Part shown: positions 52,971 to 60,584 of the stretch, one piece after another
Layout: the number at the start of each line of letters is the position of its first letter
How positions within the stretch are numbered: position 1 is the first letter of the stretch
Source of the DNA: Bacteroides sp.
Lineage (GTDB): Bacteria; Bacteroidota; Bacteroidia; Bacteroidales; Bacteroidaceae
NCBI RefSeq assembly: GCF_030151085.1
Contig: NZ_JASLER010000047.1
Coordinates: forward strand, 69,660 to 133,659
Length of the DNA stretch: 64,000 nucleotides
Direction: 5' to 3'
Made by a program: the position numbers and the translations under genes
The notes under the pieces: model-generated
Database searches by the model: none
What the model saw: only the letters and a program-made list of their open reading frames with translations
What the model was told of the DNA's origin: nothing

Positions 52971-53520
52971 AGGACAAGATATTGAGATGAACAACTTTGC
53001 ATCGGCAACAGATGCAGCGTATGTGTATGGTGAACTTGCTAATGGTTCGCAAGTGAAGATTAAGAAGGCAGATTTAGTAGAAATCATAAGAGCGAATATG
53101 GCGGTAGCTACACCCGATAAAGATGGATTAATGAGCAAAAAATTTGCATTTCGTATGTTTACAACATCTACAAATTCTAATGCTCTTATTAAATTATTTA
53201 AGAGAACAAAATATGGGTTTTCTGGGAAGATTACAATGTATTTCTGCCGTTCAGAAGAGAACATGATTATATCTGAGTTTAATTTATATGCGTTAAGTTT
53301 TAAATCAATAGATAATAAATCTGCTGTTAGTGTTTATAGGATAAGCGGGAATCATACCAACATAAGTTTTTACTATGATGAAGAGTATGTATATGCTTAT
53401 ATTGTCGGTTCTTATAATTTTCTTTATTTAAAAGAGGATTTAACAATCGATGACGGGCTTATCTTTTCACCACAATACAATGCAGATATTTCTAACCTTA
53501 GTAAAATTACTTTAATGTAA
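52966..53520 (+). CDS. Receptor-binding cassette A (expressed orientation)
   Basis: 184 aa. N-terminal module (residues 1-40) AGQDIEMNNFASATDAAYVYGELANGSQVKIKKADLVEI is shared with cassettes B, C, D and G; the rest is unique, beta-rich, and probably binds the receptor. It is the first cassette behind the tail operon and reads in the same direction, so it is the one expected to be expressed in this state. Length is short for a fibre, so it may be a tip protein. Confidence 0.8.
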   Translation: MAGQDIEMNNFASATDAAYVYGELANGSQVKIKKADLVEIIRANMAVATPDKDGLMSKKFAFRMFTTSTNSNALIKLFKRTKYGFSGKITMYFCRSEENMIISEFNLYALSFKSIDNKSAVSVYRISGNHTNISFYYDEEYVYAYIVGSYNFLYLKEDLTIDDGLIFSPQYNADISNLSKITLM

Positions 53521-53563
53521 TAAAGTGTGGTTGTAATATCTATCATTCCCCATCATATCCTTC

Positions 53564-53588
53564 GCCCCTAAAACGTAAGAGATATGGC
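53564..53588 (+). repeat. Invertase site B, plus orientation
   Basis: GCCCCTAAAACGTAAGAG then ATATGGC; ATG of cassette B at 53584. Differs from site A at two positions in the middle. Same orientation as A, so A-B recombination would delete rather than invert. Confidence 0.8.
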
Positions 53589-53991
53589 AGATATAAAGAT
53601 GAACAGCTTTTCTTCGGTGACGGATGCTGAATATGTATATGTGGAGTTGGCAAATGGTAGCCAAGGGAAAATACTTAAAAACGAACTTGTTCATATTGGC
53701 TGCAAGGGAGGATTTAATGGAAATTTTAAAGATCCCGTAAATTTTCCAAGGTCTGGATATTATTTATACAGTGTTAATACTAGCAATACAGGAATTATAA
53801 ATGGTCCTGATGGGATTGATGTACTTTATGGAGTCGTTGAAATAATTTCTCGATTGGCAGGAGAAGATACCGGGTTAAATGTTGTAACTATAAGAGTTTA
53901 TGATCGTTATCGAAAATGTTACATGTTAATTGGCAGTAAAGCCACAGGAGACGGAAACCTTATTTGGGGTGCATGGAAGGATGTATATTGA
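53584..53991 (+). CDS. Receptor-binding cassette B (plus strand, behind A)
   Basis: 135 aa. Shared N-terminal module (ADIKMNSFSSVTDAEYVYVELANGSQGKILKNELV); then VNFPRSGYYLYSVNTSN and ends GDGNLIWGAWKDVY, the W-x-x-W pattern of phage receptor-binding 'pyocin-knob' ends. It could be translated after A or held silent. Ends in a perfect 17-bp hairpin. Confidence 0.78.
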   Translation: MADIKMNSFSSVTDAEYVYVELANGSQGKILKNELVHIGCKGGFNGNFKDPVNFPRSGYYLYSVNTSNTGIINGPDGIDVLYGVVEIISRLAGEDTGLNVVTIRVYDRYRKCYMLIGSKATGDGNLIWGAWKDVY

Positions 53992-54025
53992 ATTAATAGG
54001 TGGTATTTCCACCTATTAATTCAAT
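53987..54025. terminator. Perfect 17-bp hairpin between converging cassettes B and C
   Basis: 53987-54003 is the exact reverse complement of 54009-54025, loop 5 nt; the stop codon of B lies in the left arm. It lies where the plus-strand and minus-strand cassettes meet. No long T run. Probably a bidirectional terminator that stops expression of silent cassettes. Confidence 0.7.
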
Positions 54026-54044
54026 ACCAAAGATTAGAAACTAA

Positions 54045-54404
54045 TTACCGATAAATATAATAAATAAGCAAAATTTTCGAATTTTTGGGCAAACCTTTCT
54101 CAAATGATACAGTAAAATGTCCTTCACTAATGATCCCGTTAAATGGTTTCATTTCTAAATTTCCGTCAGAGTTATAAGCAATTATTTCTCCAATGGCTGC
54201 CCCCGTCTCTGTTGTTTTTATATACAAGACATACAATCTATCAGAAGTGACGTTGACATAAAATGTTTGAAGTGGAAAAGGTCCTGCCAAAATTGCTACA
54301 AGATCCTTCTTACTTATTTTCACCTGTGAACCATCTGATGCTTCAGCATATATGTACTCCATATTACTTGCTGGAGTAAAGTCTTTCATTGCTATATCCG
54401 TCAT
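54045..54404 (-). CDS. Silent receptor-binding cassette C
   Basis: 119 aa. N-terminus TDIAMKDFTPASNMEYIYAEASDGSQVKISKKDLVAI shares the module; the C-terminal part is unique and beta-rich (FYVNVTSDRLYVLYIKTT). Reads opposite to the tail operon, so not expressed from it in this state. ATG at 54404 lies in site C. Confidence 0.75.
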   Translation of the reverse strand: MTDIAMKDFTPASNMEYIYAEASDGSQVKISKKDLVAILAGPFPLQTFYVNVTSDRLYVLYIKTTETGAAIGEIIAYNSDGNLEMKPFNGIISEGHFTVSFEKGLPKNSKILLIYYIYR

Positions 54405-54424
54405 ATCTCTTACCTTTTAGGGGC
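54400..54424 (-). repeat. Invertase site C, minus orientation
   Basis: Minus-strand sequence GCCCCTAAAAGGTAAGAG then ATATGAC. On the plus strand the dyad continues to AGATATGGCAG so the site is nearly palindromic. A plus-strand ATG there opens only a six-residue ORF (MAEKEA). Confidence 0.8.
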
Positions 54425-54479
54425 AAGAGATATGGCAGAAAAAGAAGCTTGAAAAAGAAACTCTAGATTAAATAAAAAA

Positions 54480-54881
54480 TCAAGAAGTGGCGAACCGTTT
54501 TTCAAGTCCGAAGAACCACTTTCTAATACTTACATAAGAAGGTACAGTTTCAGTCCAATACACTTTCTCTGCATCTATTGATAACTTTGTAGCTGAATTA
54601 TAATCGTCGAAAATCTTCCTAATCTTATTCTTTGAAATAAAAAATACCGATACATCAATTCTCGTCCAAGATTCTTGAATTATCAGGAATCCAACCCCTT
54701 CAGCTATTAATGTCGGAGTATTATATGTTACATTAGCAAGTGTATTAACTTTGCTTAATATAATACTAAGCAAATCAATAACCCTAATTTTTACTTGACT
54801 CCCATCTGATAATTCACCATAAATGTACTCTCCATCCGTTGCCGAAGCAAACACATTCATCTCAATATCTTGTCCTGCCAT
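54480..54881 (-). CDS. Silent receptor-binding cassette D
   Basis: 133 aa. N-terminus nearly equal to that of A (AGQDIEMNVFASATDGEYIYGELSDGSQVKIRVIDLL); C-terminal 90 residues unique. Opposite orientation to the tail operon. With A it forms the best pair: their sites are the most alike and inverted. Confidence 0.78.
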   Translation of the reverse strand: MAGQDIEMNVFASATDGEYIYGELSDGSQVKIRVIDLLSIILSKVNTLANVTYNTPTLIAEGVGFLIIQESWTRIDVSVFFISKNKIRKIFDDYNSATKLSIDAEKVYWTETVPSYVSIRKWFFGLEKRFATS

Positions 54882-54901
54882 ATCTGTTACCTTTTAGGGG
54901 C
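54877..54901 (-). repeat. Invertase site D, minus orientation
   Basis: Minus-strand GCCCCTAAAAGGTAACAG then ATATGGC, identical to site A over the whole 25 bp in inverted orientation. A plus-strand ATG here gives only a 12-residue ORF (MATFKGPYEYFI). Confidence 0.82.
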
Positions 54902-54973
54902 ATGAGATATGGCAACTTTCAAAGGTCCTTATGAGTACTTTATTTAAAGGAATATTTTATTGACAAAACATAT

Positions 54974-55477
54974 TTAGATAATGACATAGCCATTAGGAAT
55001 ACTTGATGCGACTTCATTAGATGCTATAACATCGTTACCCTTTTCCGATAATACAATTACATTCGTATAATGTGTGAATTGTGACCTTTTAACCCATATA
55101 GATAGTATTTTATTGGCATATACATATCCTACTTCTTGATTGCCGATTAAACCATTTTTCGCAGCTTTAACACTCCCTCGATATACACAAATAGACAGTA
55201 TTGTAATAGTTGCAGGTCCTGTATATTCATTTCCACCACTAATAAGGAGGGACAGAGAGTTCTCTATCCCTTCACCATCAGCAGGAGCACTCATCGTTGC
55301 AATTTTAGAATACAATGCTCCATCTGCCGAATTGCCGTATAAATTATTGCGCCGTAAACATCCTGTTATTTTTGCTAAACTATCGGGTGTTGTTGTAATG
55401 CTATTACCTACCGAATCTAATGCACGGACTTTTGCAGGGGTTCCACTTCCCATTCCATTCTCTTTGATATCTGCCAT
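54974..55477 (-). CDS. Silent receptor-binding cassette E (divergent type)
   Basis: 167 aa from ATG 55477 (MADIKENGMGS); the extension to 55498 would start outside the site pattern. N-terminus differs: VRALDSVGNSITTTPDSLAKITGCLR, sharing only MADIKEN with the others. The C-terminal domain is unique. So the locus holds two N-terminal types behind the same recombination site. Confidence 0.72.
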   Translation of the reverse strand: MADIKENGMGSGTPAKVRALDSVGNSITTTPDSLAKITGCLRRNNLYGNSADGALYSKIATMSAPADGEGIENSLSLLISGGNEYTGPATITILSICVYRGSVKAAKNGLIGNQEVGYVYANKILSIWVKRSQFTHYTNVIVLSEKGNDVIASNEVASSIPNGYVII

Positions 55478-55496
55478 ACTCTTATGTTTTAGGGGC
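55473..55496 (-). repeat. Invertase site E, minus orientation
   Basis: Minus-strand GCCCCTAAAACATAAGAGTATGGC, one base shorter than A-D (GAGTATGG instead of GAGATATGG). ATG of cassette E within. A plus-strand ATG just outside (55502) gives a three-residue ORF. Confidence 0.75.
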
Positions 55497-55540
55497 ATGA
55501 GATATGGAAGTTTGATGGCACAGCAAAACGTATTATATAA

Positions 55541-55900
55541 TTAGGTAAAAGTTAGATACTTCCATGATGTCCATGAAGCTCCATTATCAGCACTAAAACG
55601 ATATATGATTTTGCCTGATGTTACGAAATCCAATTGAACAATATAATCATTTGATTTTAATACTAATAACAAACCATAACCTCCAATTGTACCAACGATA
55701 GAAGCGCCATGATTATAAGTTCCAGGAATAATTAAACTATTCATTACTTCAGGATTACCGTAATCAAGATAACCACGCGCACTCACAGTATCTTTTAGTA
55801 TATTGCCAAGTGTTATAAGCACGCTATCCTTACCAACCAAACCTCTTATGTAATCTACGCTGTTCACAACCCTCATCTCATTCTCTTTCAAATCACTCAT
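55541..55900 (-). CDS. Silent receptor-binding cassette F
   Basis: 119 aa. N-terminus SDLKENEMRVVNSVDYIRGLVGKDSV is like E's start (MADIKEN). C-terminus RFSADNGASWTSWKYLTFT is the knob-type W-x-x-W end, shared in pattern with G. Minus strand, silent in this state. Confidence 0.72.
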   Translation of the reverse strand: MSDLKENEMRVVNSVDYIRGLVGKDSVLITLGNILKDTVSARGYLDYGNPEVMNSLIIPGTYNHGASIVGTIGGYGLLLVLKSNDYIVQLDFVTSGKIIYRFSADNGASWTSWKYLTFT

Positions 55901-55918
55901 ACTCTATGTTTTAGGGGC
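55896..55918 (-). repeat. Invertase site F, minus orientation
   Basis: Minus-strand GCCCCTAAAACATAGAGTATGAG, keeping the GCCCCTAAAA block and start codon; the block after it is shorter. No upstream palindromic extension, unlike C-E. Confidence 0.7.
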
Positions 55919-55961
55919 AAAGAAAACAAGTGAAAGATCAGACAACCTTTTTGGTTATCTT

Positions 55962-56312
55962 TTAAGTAATAGATATTGTTTTCCATATCCTCCATGAAAC
56001 ACCATTATCGGGCGAAATCCGACTATAAATGGTTGATGAAACTGCGTCTATATATAAATGCCAGACATAGCCTTCAGAAGTGAAACACAAAAGAATTCCG
56101 TATGTCGACGGTGTATTAATAGAAGTATCTCTCCCTCTATAAATACCATTTGATTTTATAGTATTAGCGTCTATGATACCTCCATTATTTTGGAATAATC
56201 CATTAAGCAAATCTAGCTTTCTAATTTTTACTTGTCTGCCATCAGATAGCTCTCCATATATGTACATTGCATCTGCAACTGGAGCAAACTCATTCATCTT
56301 TATATCACCCAT
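55962..56312 (-). CDS. Silent receptor-binding cassette G
   Basis: 116 aa from ATG 56312 (MGDIKMNEFAPVADAMYIYGELSDGRQVKIRKLDLL); the longer frame to 56399 crosses the site and the invertase promoter. Standard N-terminal module. C-terminus SPDNGVSWRIWKTISIT like F. Last cassette, next to the invertase. Confidence 0.75.
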   Translation of the reverse strand: MGDIKMNEFAPVADAMYIYGELSDGRQVKIRKLDLLNGLFQNNGGIIDANTIKSNGIYRGRDTSINTPSTYGILLCFTSEGYVWHLYIDAVSSTIYSRISPDNGVSWRIWKTISIT

Positions 56313-56331
56313 AATCTTACCTTTAAGGGGC
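56308..56331 (-). repeat. Invertase site G, minus orientation
   Basis: Minus-strand GCCCCTTAAAGGTAAGATTATGGG; the most diverged copy (CCTTAAA in place of CCTAAAA). ATG of cassette G inside. Outer limit of the invertible array. Confidence 0.65.
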
Positions 56332-56346
56332 GTATTAAATAAGTTT

Positions 56347-56377
56347 TTTGTCTTAGTCAAATAACTAACTAACTTCA
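56347..56377 (+). promoter_or_regulatory. Predicted promoter of the invertase
   Basis: TTTG at 56347-56350, 19-nt spacer, TAACTTCA at 56370-56377 (TAnnTTTG with two mismatches), ATG 56387 ten bases later. Short leader. Divergent from cassette G. Confidence 0.4.
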
Positions 56378-56386
56378 CACGCAAAA

Positions 56387-56986
56387 ATGATTTACGCATA
56401 CATTCGAGTAAGTACCGACAAACAGACGGTAGAAAACCAAAGATTTGAAATAGAGAAATTTGCCATCAAACAAGAATTGCATATTGATAAGTGGATTTCT
56501 GAAACAGTTTCCGGTACTAAGGATGCTAAGAATAGAAAATTAGGTCCTCTCATCAAGAAACTAAAGAAAGGTGACACTCTTATATGCTCTGAAATATCTC
56601 GCCTTGGACGTCGATTAATGGAGGTGATGAGCCTATTAAATACACTCATGCAGAAGAAGATCATAGTTTTAACGGTTAAAGAGAAATATGAGCTAGGCAA
56701 TAATATACAGTCCCAAATATTAGCGTTTGCATTCGGTTTGTCTGCTCAGATCGAGCGAGATTTGATTTCTCAAAGAACCAAAGAGGGTCTTGCCCGGCGT
56801 AAAGCTGAAGGGCAAAAACTGGGACGGCATGCTGGAGGGCACAATTCACATCACAAATTGACCGGTAAGGAACCCTTGATACAGACCATGCTCGACTATG
56901 GTTATTCTAAAGCTGCCATCTGCCGGAAGCTGAAGTGCAACCCTGCTACGTTGAATGATCATTTGATAAGAATGAAAAATAGTTAG
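56387..56986 (+). CDS. Serine-type DNA invertase (Mpi/Hin-like)
   Basis: 199 aa. Catalytic Ser9 in AYIRVSTDKQT; conserved ETVSGTK, ISRLGRRLMEVMSLL (arginine sites), and the E-helix QILAFAFGLSAQIERDLISQRTKEGL; C-terminal HTH YSKAAICRKLKCNPATLNDHL. Small-invertase size. It flips DNA between inverted sites; the adjoining array of seven sites is the natural target. No Fis-like enhancer was identified. Bacteroidota genomes use such Mpi enzymes for surface phase variation. Confidence 0.92.
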   Translation: MIYAYIRVSTDKQTVENQRFEIEKFAIKQELHIDKWISETVSGTKDAKNRKLGPLIKKLKKGDTLICSEISRLGRRLMEVMSLLNTLMQKKIIVLTVKEKYELGNNIQSQILAFAFGLSAQIERDLISQRTKEGLARRKAEGQKLGRHAGGHNSHHKLTGKEPLIQTMLDYGYSKAAICRKLKCNPATLNDHLIRMKNS

Positions 56987-57276
56987 ATTCGGTGTTGTAG
57001 ACACGAGAGTTAAGTTACTATTCTGTAAATAAGCGCATTAGTGGATGTTTATACAGCTACTAAGCTCCTCTTTGTGTCCTGATGGCATGTCAAGATATTT
57101 AATTTTGTGATTTGCATTAGTACATTTCTTAGATTTACTCCATAATTTACTGACATGATGATGTCAGTTGAAAGTTTTAATTCAACAAGTTGTTTGAATT
57201 GGACTTACTTACATTTGTTGGCTGAGGATATATTTTAAATAAAAGGTAATACTAACATTTTAATATAGAATGGGAA
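56987..57276 (+). other. Intergenic region with two dyads
   Basis: No ORF. CTGACAT-gatg-ATGTCAG (57150-57167) is a perfect 7-bp stem, possibly a terminator of the invertase though without T run. AATTCAACAAGTTGTTTGAATT (57179-57200) is a near palindrome, a candidate operator ahead of the lysis genes. Confidence 0.4.
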
Positions 57277-57618
57277 ATGGGATTAAATGAATGGCTGGCC
57301 ATAGTCGGCACATTGGGAGGGTTCGAGGCAGTAAAATGGATTGTAACCTTCTTCTCAAGCCGAAAGACTAATGCGCGCATAGAAGATGCTAATGCTGATA
57401 GTGCAGAGTTTAAAACTTTGAGAGAGTATAATGAATTCTTGCAAAAGCAATTATCAGATAAAGAAGAAAGATTTGTTGAGCAGACTGGACGGCTCCGGAT
57501 CGTACAAGATGAACTATTTGCTTTGAAAGAAGAGAATTCCAATTTGAAGCTTGAAATAGCTTTGAAGAGATGTGAGAAGAAGAAGTGCGGTGATCGTGAA
57601 CCGCAGAATGGTTACTAA
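57277..57618 (+). CDS. Holin-like membrane protein
   Basis: 113 aa. One N-terminal membrane helix (about residues 5-25, LAIVGTLGGFEAVKWIVTFF), then a coiled coil (FKTLREYNEFLQKQLSDKEE...). This layout is common just before endolysins in Bacteroides phages. Holin function is by synteny; it could also anchor the endolysin. Confidence 0.6.
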   Translation: MGLNEWLAIVGTLGGFEAVKWIVTFFSSRKTNARIEDANADSAEFKTLREYNEFLQKQLSDKEERFVEQTGRLRIVQDELFALKEENSNLKLEIALKRCEKKKCGDREPQNGY

Positions 57619-57637
57619 CTAAGAAGGAGGAAGTGAA

Positions 57638-58036
57638 ATGAAGTACTTTACAATTGCGGAACTCTGTAAGTCAACAACGGCGGACCGCTTAGGCATCAAC
57701 AACCGATGCAATCAGGAACATGTAGTCAATCTGACCGCATTAGTAGATAATGTCTTAGACCCTCTACGGGAGGCATACGGTAACCCGATTACTGTTAATA
57801 GCGGCTACCGTTGTCCGGCACTGAACAAAGCAGTGAAAGGCTCTGCTACATCTCAGCACATGAGTGGACAAGCGGCTGACATTGATACCGGAGACCGTCA
57901 GCAGAACAAATTACTGTTTGAGTATATCCATAAGAATTTGCCTTTCGATCAACTCATAGACGAAAGTAACTTCGCTTGGGTGCATGTGAGTTATCGGGCT
58001 GATGGTGTGAATAGGAATCAAGTATCGAAACTTTAA
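57638..58036 (+). CDS. Peptidase M15 endolysin
   Basis: 132 aa. Zinc-peptidase motifs: NSGYRCPALNKAVKGSATSQHMSGQAADID (H and D ligands) and the HVSYR near the C-terminus. M15_3-type D-Ala-D-Ala carboxypeptidase or L-Ala-D-Glu peptidase that cleaves peptidoglycan cross-links. No signal peptide, so export needs the holin. Confidence 0.92.
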   Translation: MKYFTIAELCKSTTADRLGINNRCNQEHVVNLTALVDNVLDPLREAYGNPITVNSGYRCPALNKAVKGSATSQHMSGQAADIDTGDRQQNKLLFEYIHKNLPFDQLIDESNFAWVHVSYRADGVNRNQVSKL

Positions 58037-58047
58037 AAACAACGATT

Positions 58048-58200
58048 ATGGAAAATGAAATGAATTTTATTAAAACCGATGTATTTAAGACCGGCAAGAT
58101 GATTATCTCCAGTAAGGCTATCAAGTATTCTAAATTGGAATTGGCTTGGAGAATAGGGATTACTGTAGCAGTGGTTGTGCTTATTTGCTTGAGCGTATGA
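58048..58200 (+). CDS. 50-aa lysis-region membrane peptide
   Basis: Ends in ATGA overlap with the next start. C-terminal membrane helix WRIGITVAVVVLICLSV; the N-terminus is soluble (MENEMNFIKTDVFKTGK). Possibly part of the holin or spanin system. Confidence 0.6.
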   Translation: MENEMNFIKTDVFKTGKMIISSKAIKYSKLELAWRIGITVAVVVLICLSV

Positions 58201-58679
58201 AAGCGTTACCTTGGATATTAGTAGTACTGCTGCTCGTGGTTTGTATAGCGACTTGGTTCCGTCCACATGAATCTTTGCCGGCAGATATGAAACCCGATAC
58301 TACCGATTACGTTGATACTATTCCTTTTTATTACCCTGTACCAAAGGATAGTCTAGTAGTAAGATACGAAACGGCAAAATTACCTATAAAGAAAGATACA
58401 TGTAGTGCTAAAGTTGATACATGCGCTTTTCCAGTTGATTCTGTGGAGGCAGAAATACCGATTACGAGTAAAGAGTATGAAGATAGCTTGTATCATTTAT
58501 GGGTGTCGGGCTATAATGTTAGACTGGATAGTATCAATGTGTATAGCAGACTGAGGGAGATAAAGATACCGGTTCCTGCAAAACGGAAGCGTTGGGGACT
58601 TGGATTACAGGCTGGGTATGGTTACCCTGGAGGGATTTATGTCGGGGTTGGGGTGAGTTATAATGTATGGCAGTGGTGA
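58197..58679 (+). CDS. DUF6808-like spanin or outer-membrane protein
   Basis: 160 aa from ATG 58197 (MKALPWILVVLLL). N-terminal membrane helix (residues 4-19), a proline- and aspartate-rich periplasmic segment with paired Cys (DTCSAKVDTC), and a C-terminal beta-hairpin-like end GLGLQAGYGYPGGIYVGVGVSYNVWQW that looks like an outer-membrane strand pair. Such single-helix plus OM-strand design would connect both membranes, like a unimolecular spanin. Inference from shape. Confidence 0.65.
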   Translation: MKALPWILVVLLLVVCIATWFRPHESLPADMKPDTTDYVDTIPFYYPVPKDSLVVRYETAKLPIKKDTCSAKVDTCAFPVDSVEAEIPITSKEYEDSLYHLWVSGYNVRLDSINVYSRLREIKIPVPAKRKRWGLGLQAGYGYPGGIYVGVGVSYNVWQW

Positions 58680-58945
58680 AAATAGCAGATTAGAAAAAGT
58701 CTAAAAAGATATTTGTGAAAATTGCTTAGTATTATGTGGTATAATGGTCTTAGATTTTTTTTGCATTTATGTAATTATTTCATGGTTGTAAATAGGAAAT
58801 GGAAGATGGAAATTAACATAAACTTTTACGATAGAACGTTTTAAATCATCTGTCTTGCAAAATTTTATTATATCGGAATGTGACTACTATTATTTGCATA
58901 TTATGGTCCAAAGAAACTGATAGAGGATAATCTGCATGAATGTTA
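58680..58945. other. Intergenic region
   Basis: 266 bp, no ORF supported on either strand. AT-rich; no strong repeat or hairpin noticed. Confidence 0.4.
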
Positions 58946-60148
58946 TTAAAAAGGTGACAATAGTTCCCATTTGGATATATAACAAGGTTTTCTACCTTCA
59001 TAATAACTGCAAATATTAATTATATTCTTGTTGTTTTTTAACTCATCATTAATTGTTAAGTACAACTTAATGAGAGAATAAATATCGTTATGGATATACA
59101 TTATTCCTTCATTAAAGAATAAATATCTATCAGAAACTATAAACTCTCTTGATTTAAAAAATAAATTAGCAATGGAATTGTTCTGATTAATTGCTGTTTT
59201 GAATAATGTTGCGGAAATAACTTTGTTTATATCAACGTCTTTAGGGATGTAATAAATAAATTTTCTTTTTAGGTCACTATGGTTTAATATTTCCCATATA
59301 ACACCATTACTGTAGTCAATGATTATAAAAATAATACTAGCATTTTCTATATAGCGCCTTACAATTGGCCGCCAGTTAGTAGTTGGGAGATAAAATGTAT
59401 CACAGTTCTCATAGCCTTTTAAAATATTCATAGGATTTCCTATTTGAAGTAGCGCATAGGAAGTTTCAAAAGCACAATGTATGCGATACACAATGTTTTT
59501 ATACTCTGCGTTTGCTTCGTATTTGAAACAGCGTAGTATCAATATAAAGCTCTTTGAGTTACTATATTTTGTTAAATACGTATTTGTTATTAATTCTTTT
59601 CCACAAAATAATATGTAATATATAGTTGTTCCTATGAAAATTGTACTCATCAGTATAGTCAGATCATGATAAGTTACTGTCGCTGATAAATGTGTAAATA
59701 TGTTGTTTGAAAAAAAATAAGATAAATAAAATCCTAACAGAGTAAGAGTAATCAATAAATAAGATATAATAAGAAAGTAGCGCAAATATATTACCAATCT
59801 AAAATATTTTGCCATATGAAGAAGTTGCCAAATAACAGTGGATAGCATTATTAAGATGATTGTAATAATAATTAACATATTACTGAATTTAGGATAGAAG
59901 GTAGTTATTAGGAACAAGATATCAACTGTAGAATAAATACCAGCCCCAGTTAAACTCAGTATAAATGATACAATAGCTATATATTCATAACTAGGATATT
60001 GTTTTTTATTATATAGTATTAGGAGTAGTATAAAACTGAGCGCATAAGATGCAATCAGTACAGTGTAAAAATAGCCTTCATTTTGGACTATAATTTCTCT
60101 GATTGCACCCCAAATAAAAATCCCCAAGAAAATAGCAAGTATCTTCAT
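58946..60148 (-). CDS. Multi-pass membrane protein with C-terminal cytosolic domain
   Basis: 400 aa. About six membrane helices in residues 1-190, then a soluble domain with FILILRCFKYEANAEY, a GNPMN, TNWRPIVRRYIENASIIFIII and NGVIWEILNHSDLKRKFIYYIPKD. This order resembles TIR-like or nucleoside-binding effector domains attached to membrane anchors in some defence proteins, but I cannot assign the family with certainty. Very AT-rich and opposite to the lysis genes: a moron. Confidence 0.6.
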   Translation of the reverse strand: MKILAIFLGIFIWGAIREIIVQNEGYFYTVLIASYALSFILLLILYNKKQYPSYEYIAIVSFILSLTGAGIYSTVDILFLITTFYPKFSNMLIIITIILIMLSTVIWQLLHMAKYFRLVIYLRYFLIISYLLITLTLLGFYLSYFFSNNIFTHLSATVTYHDLTILMSTIFIGTTIYYILFCGKELITNTYLTKYSNSKSFILILRCFKYEANAEYKNIVYRIHCAFETSYALLQIGNPMNILKGYENCDTFYLPTTNWRPIVRRYIENASIIFIIIDYSNGVIWEILNHSDLKRKFIYYIPKDVDINKVISATLFKTAINQNNSIANLFFKSREFIVSDRYLFFNEGIMYIHNDIYSLIKLYLTINDELKNNKNIINICSYYEGRKPCYISKWELLSPF

Positions 60149-60584
60149 CTTTTTTTTATTTCATGATTTTACTACACTCAAAATAGTTATATTTTTTAGT
60201 GTCTTTAGAAAACATACATTTGCAATATTATTAAGAAAATTTGGGAAATGCAAGAAAAAATTAAAATATGATTTGTGTGAAATATAAAATAACCTCTTTT
60301 ATAGTGAAACTGGGTATCAAGCTGCATTTATTTCTCTGTAGTTATACTCTTGGGGAGTTTGTTAACTACATAACTACTTAAAGAAGTAACATTAAGTGAA
60401 GCCGAATATATAATAGATACCTCAAAATATGTTCGAGCTAATATCAACGACATTAAACAGCATTATCCTGATGCTTTCTATAACCCTGCAATAAACCGTT
60501 TGTATAGATTGAAAGAATTTGTAGAACAATGAAAACTAAAACTCAAATAATTAAGCAGGAGTTCCGTATTTGGTTCACCTGCTT
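60149..60584. other. 436-bp region with a gene remnant
   Basis: Plus strand 60377-60531 encodes LLKEVTLSEAEYIIDTSKYV... ending in EFVEQ and a stop, with no start codon and stops in the frame upstream. It reads like the C-terminal 50 residues of a lost helical protein. The rest is AT-rich and featureless; it should hold the promoter of the 58946 gene (minus strand). Confidence 0.5.
60377..60531 (+). pseudogene. C-terminal fragment of a lost protein
   Basis: About 51 codons, LSEAEYIIDTSKYVRANINDIKQHY..., ending TGA at 60529-60531. In-frame stop at 60374-60376, no ATG. Codon use looks coding. No source family identified. Confidence 0.45.

Noticed and set aside
52946..56986. Diversity-generating retroelement for fibre variation
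   Set aside because: No reverse transcriptase and no template/variable repeat pair; variation here is explained by inverted sites and a serine invertase.
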